This document shows, piece by piece, positions 52,169-60,894 of a DNA stretch of 64,000 bases (within the stretch, counting starts at the first letter, position 1; every line of letters starts with the position of its first letter). Origin of the DNA: Terriglobales bacterium (GTDB taxonomy: Bacteria; Acidobacteriota; Terriglobia; Terriglobales; Acidobacteriaceae); the NCBI GenBank assembly GCA_025980765.1, contig JAICXB010000019.1:1-64000 (forward strand). The letters are read 5' to 3'. The translations under genes were made by a program, and so were the position numbers. Under the pieces are notes generated by a model that made no database searches, was not told where the DNA came from, and was given only the letters and a program-made list of their open reading frames with translations.

Positions 52169-52984
52169 ATGATGAAGTCAATACTCCTACTCGTCGCGCT
52201 CACAGCAATCAGCGCAGCACAATCTTCTCCCACTTCCGGGCAGGCGACCGGCTCGCCCGCGACGCAGCCCATCCAGACTCCGGATGCAAGCACGGCAAAA
52301 GCTCGGCAGCTCATCGCGCAGATGATCCAGGCTCTGGGGGGCGATGCCTACCTGCACTTCTCCGATGTCGAGCAGGATGGACGCACGAACGGCTTCTATC
52401 ACGGACGGCCCACCGGCGGCACCGCTCCGTTCTGGCGTTTCTACAAATTTCCCGATAAGGAGCGCGTCGAACTCACCAAGGACCGCGACTGGATTGTGAT
52501 CCACAATGGCGAGCGCGGGACTGAAACCACCTATCACGGCACGCGCCCGGAAGAAGACGACGCTCATCGCGAATATCTGCTGCGCGACCAGTACTCGCTC
52601 GAGAATGCGTTGCGCATCTGGCTGAATGCGCCGGGCACTGCGCTGTTCTATGACGGAACCAATTTCACCGACAATCACCAGGTAGAGAACGTCACTATCG
52701 CCAACGCCAAAGACCAGCAGCTAACAATCTCGATCGATGAATTCACCCATCTTCCGGTGCGAAAGAGCTTTACCGTACGCGACCCGACCTATCACGAGAA
52801 GGACACGTATGCGGAAATCTATTCCGAGTACCGGCCGGTACAGGGCATCCAGACGCCGTTTGTAGTCACCCGTTCCAAAAACGGGGAGATGATCGCTCAG
52901 CGCTTCATTAGCAAGGTCACATACAACCAGGGACTGCAAGACAGCTTCTTCATTCCGCCTACGTCGATTGCAAAGAAAAAGTGA
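52169..52984 (+). CDS. Exported protein of LolA/outer-membrane-lipoprotein-sorting type
   Basis: The 271-residue protein has a short signal peptide (MKSILLLVALTAISAAQ). After a Thr/Pro/Ser-rich linker, a beta-rich domain follows: FWRFYKFPDKERVEL, DRDWIVIHNGERGTETTYHG, LPVRKSFTVRDP, and AEIYSEYRPVQGIQTPFVVT. The half-barrel pattern of strands resembles the LolA/LolB/DUF4292-like group common in acidobacteria. Its place before lpxC fits envelope biogenesis, but the function is not established. Confidence 0.65.
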   Translation: MMKSILLLVALTAISAAQSSPTSGQATGSPATQPIQTPDASTAKARQLIAQMIQALGGDAYLHFSDVEQDGRTNGFYHGRPTGGTAPFWRFYKFPDKERVELTKDRDWIVIHNGERGTETTYHGTRPEEDDAHREYLLRDQYSLENALRIWLNAPGTALFYDGTNFTDNHQVENVTIANAKDQQLTISIDEFTHLPVRKSFTVRDPTYHEKDTYAEIYSEYRPVQGIQTPFVVTRSKNGEMIAQRFISKVTYNQGLQDSFFIPPTSIAKKK

Positions 52985-53118
52985 GGACCATCGCTCGGGG
53001 TGCCTGTCCCAAGCTGCGTCCTTCACGCCAGCATCTGTGCACAATCTGCCACAGTCGAAGTAGCCGCCTGACGCGGTATTCTGTTCTGGACCAACAGCTT
53101 ACAAACGCCCCCCCATTG

Positions 53119-54027
53119 GTGCAAGAACAGACAATCCGGGATGCCATCAGCTTCAGCGGTATAGGACTGCACAGCGGAGCCGCGGTCAAGATGCGGATGC
53201 TTCCCGCGCCTGCGGGTTCGGGAATCAACTTCCGGCGCATCGATCTCGACGCATACGAAATCGAGGCCATCGGCCGCAACGTCGCGCGCGTGAGCTATGC
53301 GACCAGCCTGATGAAACGAGGCGTGCTGATCTCGACCACCGAGCACGTGCTTTCAGCGCTGATCGGCGCCGGCATTGACAATGCCGTCATCGAACTCGAT
53401 CAACTCGAACTGCCCATTCTCGACGGCAGCGCCAAACCATTCCTCGACGCCATTTATCGCGTCGGCATCAAGCGCCAGCGCCGGCAACGCCAGTACTGGC
53501 GCATCAAGAAGCCAATCGAACTGCGAGATGGACAGAAGTTTCTGGGCATCTATCCCGCCGAGCAATACTCGATTTCATACACCATCGACTTTCCCAGCCC
53601 CATCGGACTGCAGAGCTTCGAGTTGGACCTCACCGGCGACGCCTACCAGCAGAACATCGCTCCCGCCCGCACTTTCGGTTTTCTCCGTGACGAACGTCAA
53701 CTGCGCAATATGGGACTGATTCGCGGCGCCTCGGAGGAGAACGCGATTGTGCTCACCGACACGGGTGTAAAGAATGGTCCGCTACGCTTTGCTGACGAAT
53801 TCGTGCGCCATAAAATCCTCGATCTCATTGGCGACTTCGCGCTGCTCGGGCATCGCATTTTGGGGAAAGTAATCGCCAACCGCGCCGGACACGCCATGCA
53901 TACCGCTCTGGTGGCAAAGCTGTTGAAAGACCGCTCGCTGTGTGAAGAAGTAACTGTCGACCGTGAAGAATCGCGCGAACCGGCAAATGCGACGATCAGC
54001 CCGCCGGTTCTTCACGCCAATCGCTGA
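53119..54027 (+). CDS. lpxC: UDP-3-O-acyl-N-acetylglucosamine deacetylase LpxC
   Basis: LpxC performs the committed step of lipid A synthesis, showing that the cell makes LPS. Zinc and catalytic residues are visible: His in TTEHVLSALIGAG, His and Asp in RHKILDLIGDFAL, and the general acid His in NRAGHAMHTALV. ISFSGIGLHSG is the usual N-terminal strand. The frame is open from 52981, overlapping the previous stop. The GTG at 53119 gives 302 residues, close to the normal ~305, so it is preferred, though neither start has a good ribosome-binding site. Confidence 0.92.
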   Translation: MQEQTIRDAISFSGIGLHSGAAVKMRMLPAPAGSGINFRRIDLDAYEIEAIGRNVARVSYATSLMKRGVLISTTEHVLSALIGAGIDNAVIELDQLELPILDGSAKPFLDAIYRVGIKRQRRQRQYWRIKKPIELRDGQKFLGIYPAEQYSISYTIDFPSPIGLQSFELDLTGDAYQQNIAPARTFGFLRDERQLRNMGLIRGASEENAIVLTDTGVKNGPLRFADEFVRHKILDLIGDFALLGHRILGKVIANRAGHAMHTALVAKLLKDRSLCEEVTVDREESREPANATISPPVLHANR

Positions 54028-54062
54028 ACTTCATTGTCATCGTTGAAGATACCGCTATCGAA

Positions 54063-54149
54063 TGGTGCCGAAGAAGGGACTCGAACCCCCACACCCTTGC
54101 GAGTACATGGACCTGAACCATGCGCGTCTGCCAATTCCGCCACTTCGGC
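54063..54149 (-). tRNA. tRNA-Leu (anticodon CAG)
   Basis: The class II cloverleaf has acceptor GCCGAAG/CTTCGGC, anticodon stem CATGG/CCATG with loop TTCAGGT (anticodon CAG), a long variable arm (about TACTCGCAAGGGTG), T loop GTTCGAGTC and encoded CCA. It reads CTG codons. Confidence 0.95.
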
Positions 54150-54474
54150 TTGAAACGTTGGGCCGTCGGAAAATTCGCCAGGACTGGAAAAGCGGCGAAA
54201 GCGCGGCCAACGGGCTGTTCAGGTATTGTCGCTGTTGGTGGATTTGGCTGTCAAACATGAGCGCCGCCGCCCTTGGCGATATCCGATATCCCACGCAAAA
54301 TTACCTAGTTCGGAGGGCATTTCGAACGCATCCAAGCCACTGAAGGCAGCGAAATTGACCATCGCATCCCGGCTGAGATTGTTCCCGACAATCTGGCATG
54401 AGGAACAACTAAAACCTGAGTTTCTGCTTCTAATTGGCGTGGGAACTTCGACACCCTAGTCCTGGAAGGTTAAG
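54150..54474. other. Non-coding stretch, nothing recognised
   Basis: These 325 bases between tRNA-Leu and the small HisKA-like gene hold no convincing coding frame, repeat family or terminator. The leader and promoter of the small gene must lie in the right part. Confidence 0.5.
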
Positions 54475-54720
54475 ATGTCTGCACAGACACAGATGGAGCC
54501 CGCTTCCAAAATCCCGTCCGACATCAGCACAGAGCTGCGCCGGCTGGCGCACGATCTGAGCAACTCGCTGGAAACCATCATGCAGGCTTCCTACCTGCTT
54601 AGCCAATCCAAGCTGGACGAAACCTCAAAACGCTGGGCAGGGCTCATTGACACGGCAACCCGCGATGCCGCCCGCATCAATCGCGAAGTGCGCGAGATCC
54701 TGCGTTCGCGCAGCACCTAA
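54475..54720 (+). CDS. Stand-alone HisKA-like dimerisation domain protein
   Basis: The 81 residues form two helices with an H-box-like sequence ELRRLAHDLSNSLETIMQAS (about 22-41) and a second helix WAGLIDTATRDAARINREV. This is the shape of a histidine-kinase DHp domain without any ATPase or sensor part. GGAAGG lies upstream of the ATG. It may be a phosphotransfer or anti-kinase protein, and the role is inferred only from fold resemblance. Confidence 0.6.
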   Translation: MSAQTQMEPASKIPSDISTELRRLAHDLSNSLETIMQASYLLSQSKLDETSKRWAGLIDTATRDAARINREVREILRSRST

Positions 54721-54798
54721 CGCCAAAAACGGACAAGTTCCGCAGTAAGAGAGCGTGATTACGCTCCAGCCCGCATCAAAAGCGTCTGGTGCAAAGCT

Positions 54799-54999
54799 AT
54801 GCGACCGGTCGAGCAACTCTACAGAGATTTTTCTGCACGGATGGCGAAAACCCTGGAAGAAGAGGCGAACTTTTATTCACAGCATCCGGATTTGCAGGAT
54901 GCCGACCATCAATTCATCGACGTTCTCAGGGAACATTGCCGGCAGTGGAAGAAACAAATCCAGAGGCTTGACGCGGCTGGTCAGCGTCGAGCGTCATAG
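54799..54999 (+). CDS. Small charged helical protein, unknown
   Basis: The 66 residues are a charged helical protein (EQLYRDFSARMAKTLEEEAN, DVLREHCRQWKKQIQRL) with no signal peptide. It follows the HisKA-like gene by 78 bases. No ribosome-binding site is clear and no family was recognised, so it may be a chance frame. Confidence 0.4.
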   Translation: MRPVEQLYRDFSARMAKTLEEEANFYSQHPDLQDADHQFIDVLREHCRQWKKQIQRLDAAGQRRAS

Positions 55000-55104
55000 A
55001 CGACGCAAGGGATATTGTGGAAAGAATGCCGTACGCAAGAGCGGCTCCAGATGGGAACACAAACAGAGGTGATCGGAGCCGCGTCGGTCTTGAGGCGCAG
55101 ATTT

Positions 55105-55839
55105 CTAGAACAGCTTGCGACGCCGCAACACAGCCATCAAGCCGGTTCCGAGCAACAGAAACGTCGAGGGTTCCGGAGTGAACGCCAGGTACTCTTGCGG
55201 ACGACCATCGGGATAGCCGTTTGTACTGTTGTAAGTCACAGTTGAAACAGGCGTGATGATTTGCACACCGCTGTAGTAGCTGAGCTGAGTGGGCGCCATG
55301 GTCTGTGCCTGCTGAAGCCAGAAAGCCGCGCTTCCACCGGAAACCGTTCCCGTCGTCCAGCCCGAAGTTCCACTCACCCCGGAATCGAAAATCTGCCAAA
55401 TCGCGAAGTTGATATTGCCAATGTTGTTAGGCGTGCCCGTAGTGGCAACGTCAGTTGGAGTGCTGTAAAGCCCGGTTTGCAGGAGCAGCCAAGCCGCCTG
55501 TTCATAAAGAGACAACGCGCCAGGATCGTTCTTGAAATAGGTATTGCTGAGGTTCCCGCTACTCAAGCTGGTAACGTTTGCGGTCCATTGCTCGCCGACG
55601 CTTACATGGTCGGGGAAGTCATCGCAGATCACCGAAATCAGCGAAGGCGCCTTGAATGGAGCATTGTTGGCCGAGTTCACATCCAGAAAGTACGGAGCCA
55701 CAATCACCCCGCCCTGAGCGGGAGAGTTCAGGGTCTTTGCATCCAGAGTTACATTGATCGTTGAAACCGGGTCAGCGAAGACCAGAAGAGACGACGCAGA
55801 CAGGAAACCCACAACAAGCAAGAGCCGCAGTTTGAGCAA
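55105..55839 (-). CDS. PEP-CTERM-anchored exported protein
   Basis: The 244-residue protein starts at a TTG with a signal peptide (LKLRLLLVVGFLSASSLLVFA) and ends in a PEP-CTERM sorting tail (TPEPSTFLLLGTGLMAVLRR). This tail is recognised by exosortase and processed at the inner membrane. The middle is Ser/Thr/Gly/Asn-rich with aromatic residues and resembles other acidobacterial PEP-CTERM proteins. It may be part of an extracellular matrix. No exosortase gene is in the window. Confidence 0.85.
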   Translation of the reverse strand: MLKLRLLLVVGFLSASSLLVFADPVSTINVTLDAKTLNSPAQGGVIVAPYFLDVNSANNAPFKAPSLISVICDDFPDHVSVGEQWTANVTSLSSGNLSNTYFKNDPGALSLYEQAAWLLLQTGLYSTPTDVATTGTPNNIGNINFAIWQIFDSGVSGTSGWTTGTVSGGSAAFWLQQAQTMAPTQLSYYSGVQIITPVSTVTYNSTNGYPDGRPQEYLAFTPEPSTFLLLGTGLMAVLRRRKLF

Positions 55840-56126
55840 GAGATTCCCCCAGGGTGACCTATTCGCTATTGCAAGCTGAATGCCACAAGCAGCGCCGCCG
55901 CAGTGGAATGTAAGTTGTTGAAAACCTTACTTTTAATTGTTCCCGTGTAGGTATATGTGGATGAGAATGCGGCAATTCATTGCACATATGTCGCAATGGT
56001 AAATGCCAGCGAAAATCAAAGGTGAAGCGAGCTTCAGACGGCGAGCCCGCTTTAGGTTCTTTGGAAGTAAGTTCAGATTCCAGAAGAATGTAACTGCGAT
56101 TGAGTTCTCGTCTTAGAATCAAACTT

Positions 56127-57233
56127 GTGAACAAGCTCATCCTTTCCAACCTGGTGCACCGTCCGATCCGCTCGCTGATCAGCATTTTTGCCATTGCCGT
56201 GGAAGTGATGCTGATGCTGCTGATCGTCGGCTTAATGTTTGGAATACTCAATGACAATAAGGAGCGAGTGGCGGGCATTGGAGCGGACGCAATGGTCCGC
56301 CCTCCGGGCTCATCCCTCATCATGACCATGAGCGGCGCGCCGGCCTCGATCAAGGTCGCCGGAGTGCTAGCTAAGCTGCCGCACGTAAAAGCAGTGGCTC
56401 CGGTGTTGCTGCAAACCAGCACCGCCGGTTCCGTCGAGGCCATTTACGGAATCGATCTCCCAAGTTGGAACGCGATGGGATCGCCGTTCACCTACTTGTC
56501 CGGCGGGCCATTTCAGGGGCCCGACGACATCATCGTCGACGATTACTTCGCCAATGGCGCCCACAAGAAAATCGGAGACACGGTTAGCCTGTTCAACCAC
56601 GATTTTCGCATCAGCGGCATCGTCGCCCACGGGAAAGGTGGACGCAAATTTCTGCCCATTAGCACGTTGCAGCAATTGGTGGGGGCCGAAGGTAAGGCCT
56701 CAATTTTTTATGTGAAGCTGGACGATCCCAATAACTACCAGATATTCCACGACGAGGTATTGAAAGTCCCGGGAATGAACCAGTACAACGTGGAATCCGT
56801 CAAAGAATGGCTGAACCTGTTCACGCCGGAAGCCCTGCCCGGCTTTTCCATCACTGTAAAGGTGGTAATCGGAATCGCAGTATGCATCGGCTTCATCGTG
56901 ATTTTACAGGCGATGTATACGGCAGTGATGGAGCGCACCCGTGAAATTGGCATCCTGAAATCGTTAGGCGCATCAAAGGCTTACGTTGTGCGTGTGATTC
57001 TGCGGGAAACCTTGATCCTTGGCGTGCTCGGAATCGTCGTCGGGATCCTCATCAGCTATGTGACACAGGCGGTGCTGCTGAACCGTTTTCCAACCATTCG
57101 GATGGAAGTAGGCGCCGAGCATTGGGTGTGGAAATCGGCAACAATCGCCATTGTGGGGGCCGTCATCGGCGCCATTTATCCGGCCTTCAAAGCCGCCCAG
57201 AAGGACCCAATCGACGCTCTGGCTTACGAGTAG
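56127..57233 (+). CDS. FtsX/MacB-type ABC transporter permease
   Basis: The 368-residue membrane protein has the MacB/LolC/FtsX arrangement: one N-terminal membrane helix (LISIFAIAVEVMLMLLIVGL), a large periplasmic domain (about 45-250), and three C-terminal helices. MERTREIGILKSLGASKAYV is the coupling segment. Such permeases usually move lipoproteins, peptides or drugs by a mechanotransmission cycle, and need an ATPase that is not adjacent here. The GTG at 56127 (MNKLILSN) is preferred over a TTG at 56100. Confidence 0.88.
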   Translation: MNKLILSNLVHRPIRSLISIFAIAVEVMLMLLIVGLMFGILNDNKERVAGIGADAMVRPPGSSLIMTMSGAPASIKVAGVLAKLPHVKAVAPVLLQTSTAGSVEAIYGIDLPSWNAMGSPFTYLSGGPFQGPDDIIVDDYFANGAHKKIGDTVSLFNHDFRISGIVAHGKGGRKFLPISTLQQLVGAEGKASIFYVKLDDPNNYQIFHDEVLKVPGMNQYNVESVKEWLNLFTPEALPGFSITVKVVIGIAVCIGFIVILQAMYTAVMERTREIGILKSLGASKAYVVRVILRETLILGVLGIVVGILISYVTQAVLLNRFPTIRMEVGAEHWVWKSATIAIVGAVIGAIYPAFKAAQKDPIDALAYE

Positions 57234-57294
57234 CTTTCTCTGACCCCGACGGCTCGATAGCGCCACGCCCACTCTCATTCGCCCTTTTTTCCTG

Positions 57295-57500
57295 GTAACA
57301 GGGGAAATAACAGGAAATTTCGCCTGCTGCCTGGAGAAATGATCGAATTCCGCCCAAATTCTGCAAACTTAGTCAAAAGCTGAGGAAAGGAACAGGAAAA
57401 GAACAGGCCGGCTGTGGGAAACCGCATTACGCCAGCATCAATGCTGGGGCAAACTGCATTTTTTACCAGGATTCAAGAAAAGAACAGGAAACGAGCAGGA
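57295..57500. repeat. Array of AACAGG direct repeats
   Basis: At least seven copies of (T/G)AACAGG or GAGCAGG, each followed by a run of G/A (GGTAACAGGGGAAATAACAGG and AAGAACAGGAAACGAGCAGG are examples), lie in the gap between the converging permease and PilZ genes. No hairpin or coding frame is evident. The rest of 57234-57556 shows nothing else. Confidence 0.6.
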
Positions 57501-57556
57501 AAGTTATATTTTTTCCACAGGCGCCCGGCGGATGCCGGAACACGCAGAGATGGCGA

Positions 57557-57928
57557 CTAGTTGCTCTTGTGGCCGATGTCGGCGCTGCTCATGTCGCAGC
57601 GGCTGAACTCGACGGCGATTCCGGTGGCCGCCCCTCTAGGAAAGCGCTCCACCCGGACGATCTTACCTTCGCAAAGCAGACGAATGTTCTTGCCAAAAGC
57701 GCTCAAAGTGAACTGCAGCACAAGCGGAGTGCCGTCGACCACTTCCATTTCGGAATAGAAGAATGCTCCGGCGGTGCTCAGATCGCGCAGGATTGCCAGA
57801 TGATCGCGAACATTCAGGCTGTGGCAGGTTACCGAGGCTGGCAGGGTAAGGTGTACGCGCGATACCTTGCGTGCTTCCGGCAGACGGGCACTCATGATCG
57901 CGATTGCGCGCTCACTTCGGTCGGCCAT
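57557..57928 (-). CDS. PilZ-domain protein
   Basis: The 123-residue cytoplasmic protein is a single PilZ domain, which binds cyclic di-GMP in known members. The RxxxR-like EARKVSRVHLTLP and the (D/N)xSxxG motif DLSTAGAFF are both present, and a beta barrel follows (LVLQFTL, IRLLCEGKIVRVERF, GIAVEF). It could regulate motility, secretion or matrix formation, and no partner gene is adjacent. ATG 57928 was chosen over 57946. Confidence 0.85.
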   Translation of the reverse strand: MADRSERAIAIMSARLPEARKVSRVHLTLPASVTCHSLNVRDHLAILRDLSTAGAFFYSEMEVVDGTPLVLQFTLSAFGKNIRLLCEGKIVRVERFPRGAATGIAVEFSRCDMSSADIGHKSN

Positions 57929-58155
57929 CCCTGCCTCCTGCATCATGCCCGGGATGTGTGCAGGGAGGTTGCCAAAAGCTAAGCTTCTGAATTCATTGAG
58001 AGAAGCTGCTGGCCGGGTCTCAGGGCCTGAGCACTTTTTTCCCGGTCTTAGTCAGGACTAGGAGAAAAGTACCGAGGAGTGCACCAGTTCTGGTGCGGTC
58101 GCACGTTTATTCCCGGCACAGTGAACAATCCCTTTTCGGAACTCGAGATTACTGG

Positions 58156-59514
58156 CTAGGCTGGGATTTCTCGCGGCTCCCGGAAAAGTGAAGAGGAACA
58201 CTCCCATTTCCGGAAATCCTCCAGCGCGCGGACACATTGCAGCCGGTGTCGCTCGCGTTTGTCGCGCACGCGCCGGCGGCTCTCCTCGTCGAGCGCGGGC
58301 AGCAGATCGAAGGTGATGTTCGCTGGCTGAAATCGTTTTGCGTCCGCGTTGCAGACGTAGTGAATGAGCGACCCGAGCGCGGTCGCGCGCGGTATCAAAA
58401 TGGGATTCGTGGCTGTGGCAACGGAGCAGGCATAGATCCCAGCGAGCATTCCTGCGGCAATGGATTCGGTGTAGCCCTCCACCCCGCAAATTTGTCCGGC
58501 GAAAAATACATTGGGATGCAGCTTCATCTGCAGGCTCTCGCGCAGCAGCGCAGGCGCATTGATGTAAGTATTGCGGTGGATTTGCCCGTAACGGAGGAAC
58601 TTTGCGTTTTCCAATCCGGGAATCAGCCGCAGCACGCGCGCCTGCTCGCCAAATCTGAGGTGGTTCTGGAAGCCCACTAAGTTGTAGGAGTCGGCGCGCA
58701 GGTTCTCGCTGCGCAGTTGCACTACCGCCCACGGCTGTTTTCCTGTGCGCGGATCGCGCAGTCCCACCGGCTTCATCGGGCCAAAGCGCAGAGTATCGCG
58801 GCCGCGTCGTGCGATCTCCTCAATTGGCAAGCAGCTTTCAAAGTAATTCAGCTTCTCCCAATCGTGCCCCTCGACCGATTGCGCCGCCAGCAGCGCATCG
58901 TAGAAACGGTCGTATTCCTCTTTTGAAAATGGACAATTGATGTAATCGGCCGTGCCCTTGTCATAGCGCGCGGCGAAGTACACCTTCGACATGTCGATGG
59001 AATCGGTCTCCACGATCGGGCTGATGGAATCGTAAAAGTAAAGATGTTCGCCGCCGGAAAGGCGAGCGATTTCCTGCGAAAGGGCATCCGAGGTCAGCGG
59101 ACCCGAAGCGATGATGGTGATGCCATCATTCTCGTTAACATTGGTGACTTCCTCCCGCCGGATCTCAATCCGCGCTTCGGCGGTAATTGCATCCATCACG
59201 CGTTTCGAAAATGCTTCCCGGTCCACGGCTAGCGCGTGACCGGCGGGAACCGCAGTGGCGTCGGCGCACTCGAGCAGCAACGAGCCCGCCCGGCGCATCT
59301 CCTGCTTGAGCAACCAGGGCGCGGTGTGGACGCTCTCGCTTTTCAGGGAATTCGAGCAGACCAGCTCGGCAAAATTCGCTGTCTGGTGCGCCGGGGTAGA
59401 CCGCACCGGTCGCATTTCATACAGCACCACCCGCAACCCGCGCCGCGCACACTGCCAAGCCGCCTCACAGCCGGCAAGGCCGGCGCCGATGAGGCGAATG
59501 GTTGGAGAGTGCAT
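58156..59514 (-). CDS. trmFO: Folate-dependent tRNA (uracil-54-C5)-methyltransferase TrmFO
   Basis: TrmFO makes ribothymidine at position 54 of tRNA using methylenetetrahydrofolate and FADH2. The 452 residues start with the FAD-binding RLIGAGLAGCEAAWQCARRG. ELVCSNSLKSE, YFAARYDKGTADYINCPFSK, GRDTLRFGPMKPVGL, and the C-terminal FFAGQICGVEGYTESIAAG, all family-typical, follow. The ATG at 59514 begins the Rossmann strand. The frame is open to 59562 but those residues are repeat-encoded. Confidence 0.95.
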   Translation of the reverse strand: MHSPTIRLIGAGLAGCEAAWQCARRGLRVVLYEMRPVRSTPAHQTANFAELVCSNSLKSESVHTAPWLLKQEMRRAGSLLLECADATAVPAGHALAVDREAFSKRVMDAITAEARIEIRREEVTNVNENDGITIIASGPLTSDALSQEIARLSGGEHLYFYDSISPIVETDSIDMSKVYFAARYDKGTADYINCPFSKEEYDRFYDALLAAQSVEGHDWEKLNYFESCLPIEEIARRGRDTLRFGPMKPVGLRDPRTGKQPWAVVQLRSENLRADSYNLVGFQNHLRFGEQARVLRLIPGLENAKFLRYGQIHRNTYINAPALLRESLQMKLHPNVFFAGQICGVEGYTESIAAGMLAGIYACSVATATNPILIPRATALGSLIHYVCNADAKRFQPANITFDLLPALDEESRRRVRDKRERHRLQCVRALEDFRKWECSSSLFREPREIPA

Positions 59515-59520
59515 AAGACA

Positions 59521-59698
59521 TTTCACCACAGGAACACGCCAGAAAAGCGTTTCGAGTTTCAAGTTTCCGGTTTCCGGTTTCCGGTTTCCGCAAAGCGTAA
59601 TGCCAGCTATTCTCTTTTGTTTTGAACCTGAAACTCGAAACCTGAAACTCGAAACGCCTTTGCCATTCTGCGTGTCTCCGTGCCTCCGTCGTGAAAAG
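59521..59698. repeat. Nested inverted repeat: CACCACAG-type arms around GTTTCCGG repeats
   Basis: The outer arms TTTCACCACAGGAACACGC and GCGTGTCTCCGTGCC..GTCGTGAAAA enclose inner arms. The inner left arm is GCGTTTCGAGTTTCAAG plus three to four TTTCCGG copies, and the inner right arm is AACCTGAAACTCGAAAC in two copies. The core differs from other copies while the outer arms are shared with the ACCACGGA family. Confidence 0.75.
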
Positions 59699-59704
59699 GC
59701 TTCT

Positions 59705-60589
59705 TCAGAACAGCGCCGGCGTGATTTTCATGCTCAGGTCTACCGCCTGCGGAGAGTGAGTGAGGGCGCCCACCGAAATGTAATCCACGCCGGTTTCGGC
59801 GTAGCTGCGGATGTTCTGCAGATTCATTCCTCCGGAAGCTTCGAGCGGCACACGGCGGGTATGGCTGGCCACGCGTTCCACGGCTTTGCGTACCTTCGCT
59901 GGATCCATGTTGTCGAGCAACACCGCTTCCGCTCCGTTGGCGAGCGCGATCTCGAGCTCATCGAGCGTGCGCACCTCAATCTCGATGGGCTGTGAGCCCA
60001 CGCGCGCTTCGATCGCTTTTTTAAGCACCTTCTCGATGCCGCCCCCGAGCGAGATGTGATTGTTCTTGATGAGCACGCCGTCAGAAAGGTCGAGCCGGTG
60101 ATTGTGTCCGCCGCCGCATCGGACTGCGTACTTGTCCAGCAGACGCATACCGGGAACGGTCTTGCGGGTATCCAGAATGCGAGCGCGCGTTCCGGCAATT
60201 GCGTCCACGTAGCGGCGGGTGCTGGTAGCAATGCCGCTCATGCGCTGCAGCAGGTTCAAAATCACGCGCTCGCAGGAGAGGATCACGCGCGCGTTGTGGC
60301 GAATCACCGCGACTGCCTGGCGATCATGCAACCGCACTCCGTCAAAGACTTCCGGATGGCTGATCACCTCGTGGTGAACAGTGATCGACTTATCCAGCGT
60401 GCTGTAGATCTCGAGAATGCGATTGATCGCGCCCAGGCCGGAGAGTATGCAGTCCTGCTTGGCATGGATGGTCGCCGTCGCGCGCATTCGCGCATCGATG
60501 CATGCCTGAGTGGTGGCATCGCGGGTAGCGCGGTCTTCGAGCAATGCCCGCTCGAGGATTTCAGAAATGCGCCGGCTATGCCAATCCAA
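59705..60589 (-). CDS. nadC: Quinolinate phosphoribosyltransferase
   Basis: NadC converts quinolinate and PRPP to nicotinate mononucleotide in NAD synthesis. The 294 residues show the N-terminal ALLEDRATRDATTQACI. The active-site segments SCERVILNLLQRMSGIAT, ILDTRKTVPGMRLLDKYAVR, CGGGHNHRLDLSDGVLIKNN and EVRTLDELEIAL follow, and ALTHSPQAVDLSMKI closes the protein. It is complete. nadA and nadB are not adjacent. Confidence 0.95.
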   Translation of the reverse strand: MDWHSRRISEILERALLEDRATRDATTQACIDARMRATATIHAKQDCILSGLGAINRILEIYSTLDKSITVHHEVISHPEVFDGVRLHDRQAVAVIRHNARVILSCERVILNLLQRMSGIATSTRRYVDAIAGTRARILDTRKTVPGMRLLDKYAVRCGGGHNHRLDLSDGVLIKNNHISLGGGIEKVLKKAIEARVGSQPIEIEVRTLDELEIALANGAEAVLLDNMDPAKVRKAVERVASHTRRVPLEASGGMNLQNIRSYAETGVDYISVGALTHSPQAVDLSMKITPALF

Positions 60590-60606
60590 TTTGCTGTCTC
60601 AAGAGA

Positions 60607-60692
60607 GCCTCGAAGCCGCGAAGCTACGAAGCTTGAATTCGACAGACGCAAGCGCTCTGCCGCTCAAACTTTCTAAGACTACGAGGCTTGGC
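60607..60692. repeat. AGCTACGAAGCTTG palindromic pair
   Basis: CTCGAAGCCGCGAAGCTACG and AAGCTTG near 60608-60634 and the partly complementary AGACTACGAGGCTTGGC near 60676-60692 frame about 40 unremarkable bases upstream of nadC. Confidence 0.4.
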
Positions 60693-60715
60693 TGAGGGAG
60701 TCAACGAGAAGCTAT

Positions 60716-60882
60716 TTCACCACGGAGGCACGGAGGACACGGAGAAATTGGGTAATTGTGTAATCGGGTAATTTCGTAATTGAAAACCGGGTGAGTGGTC
60801 TTGATGATTCTCAAATTACCTGATTACGAAATTACCCGATTACCAAATAGCTTTCTCCGTGTCCTCCGTGCCTCCGTGGTGA
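60716..60882. repeat. Nested inverted repeat: ACCACGGAGG outer arms, TAATCGGGTAAT inner arms
   Basis: TTCACCACGGAGGCACGGAG and GACACGGAGAAA pair with TTTCTCCGTGTCCTCCG and TGCCTCCGTGGTGA. Inside, GGGTAATTGTGTAATCGGG and TAATTTCGTAATTG pair with CAAATTACCTGATTACG and AAATTACCCGATTACC. The outer pairing is nearly perfect. Confidence 0.85.
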
Positions 60883-60894
60883 GCTGAGCTTTGG

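Noticed and set aside
58058-58732. 224-residue frame in the trmFO 3' half
   Set aside because: It is a shadow of trmFO in another frame and is Arg/Pro-rich.
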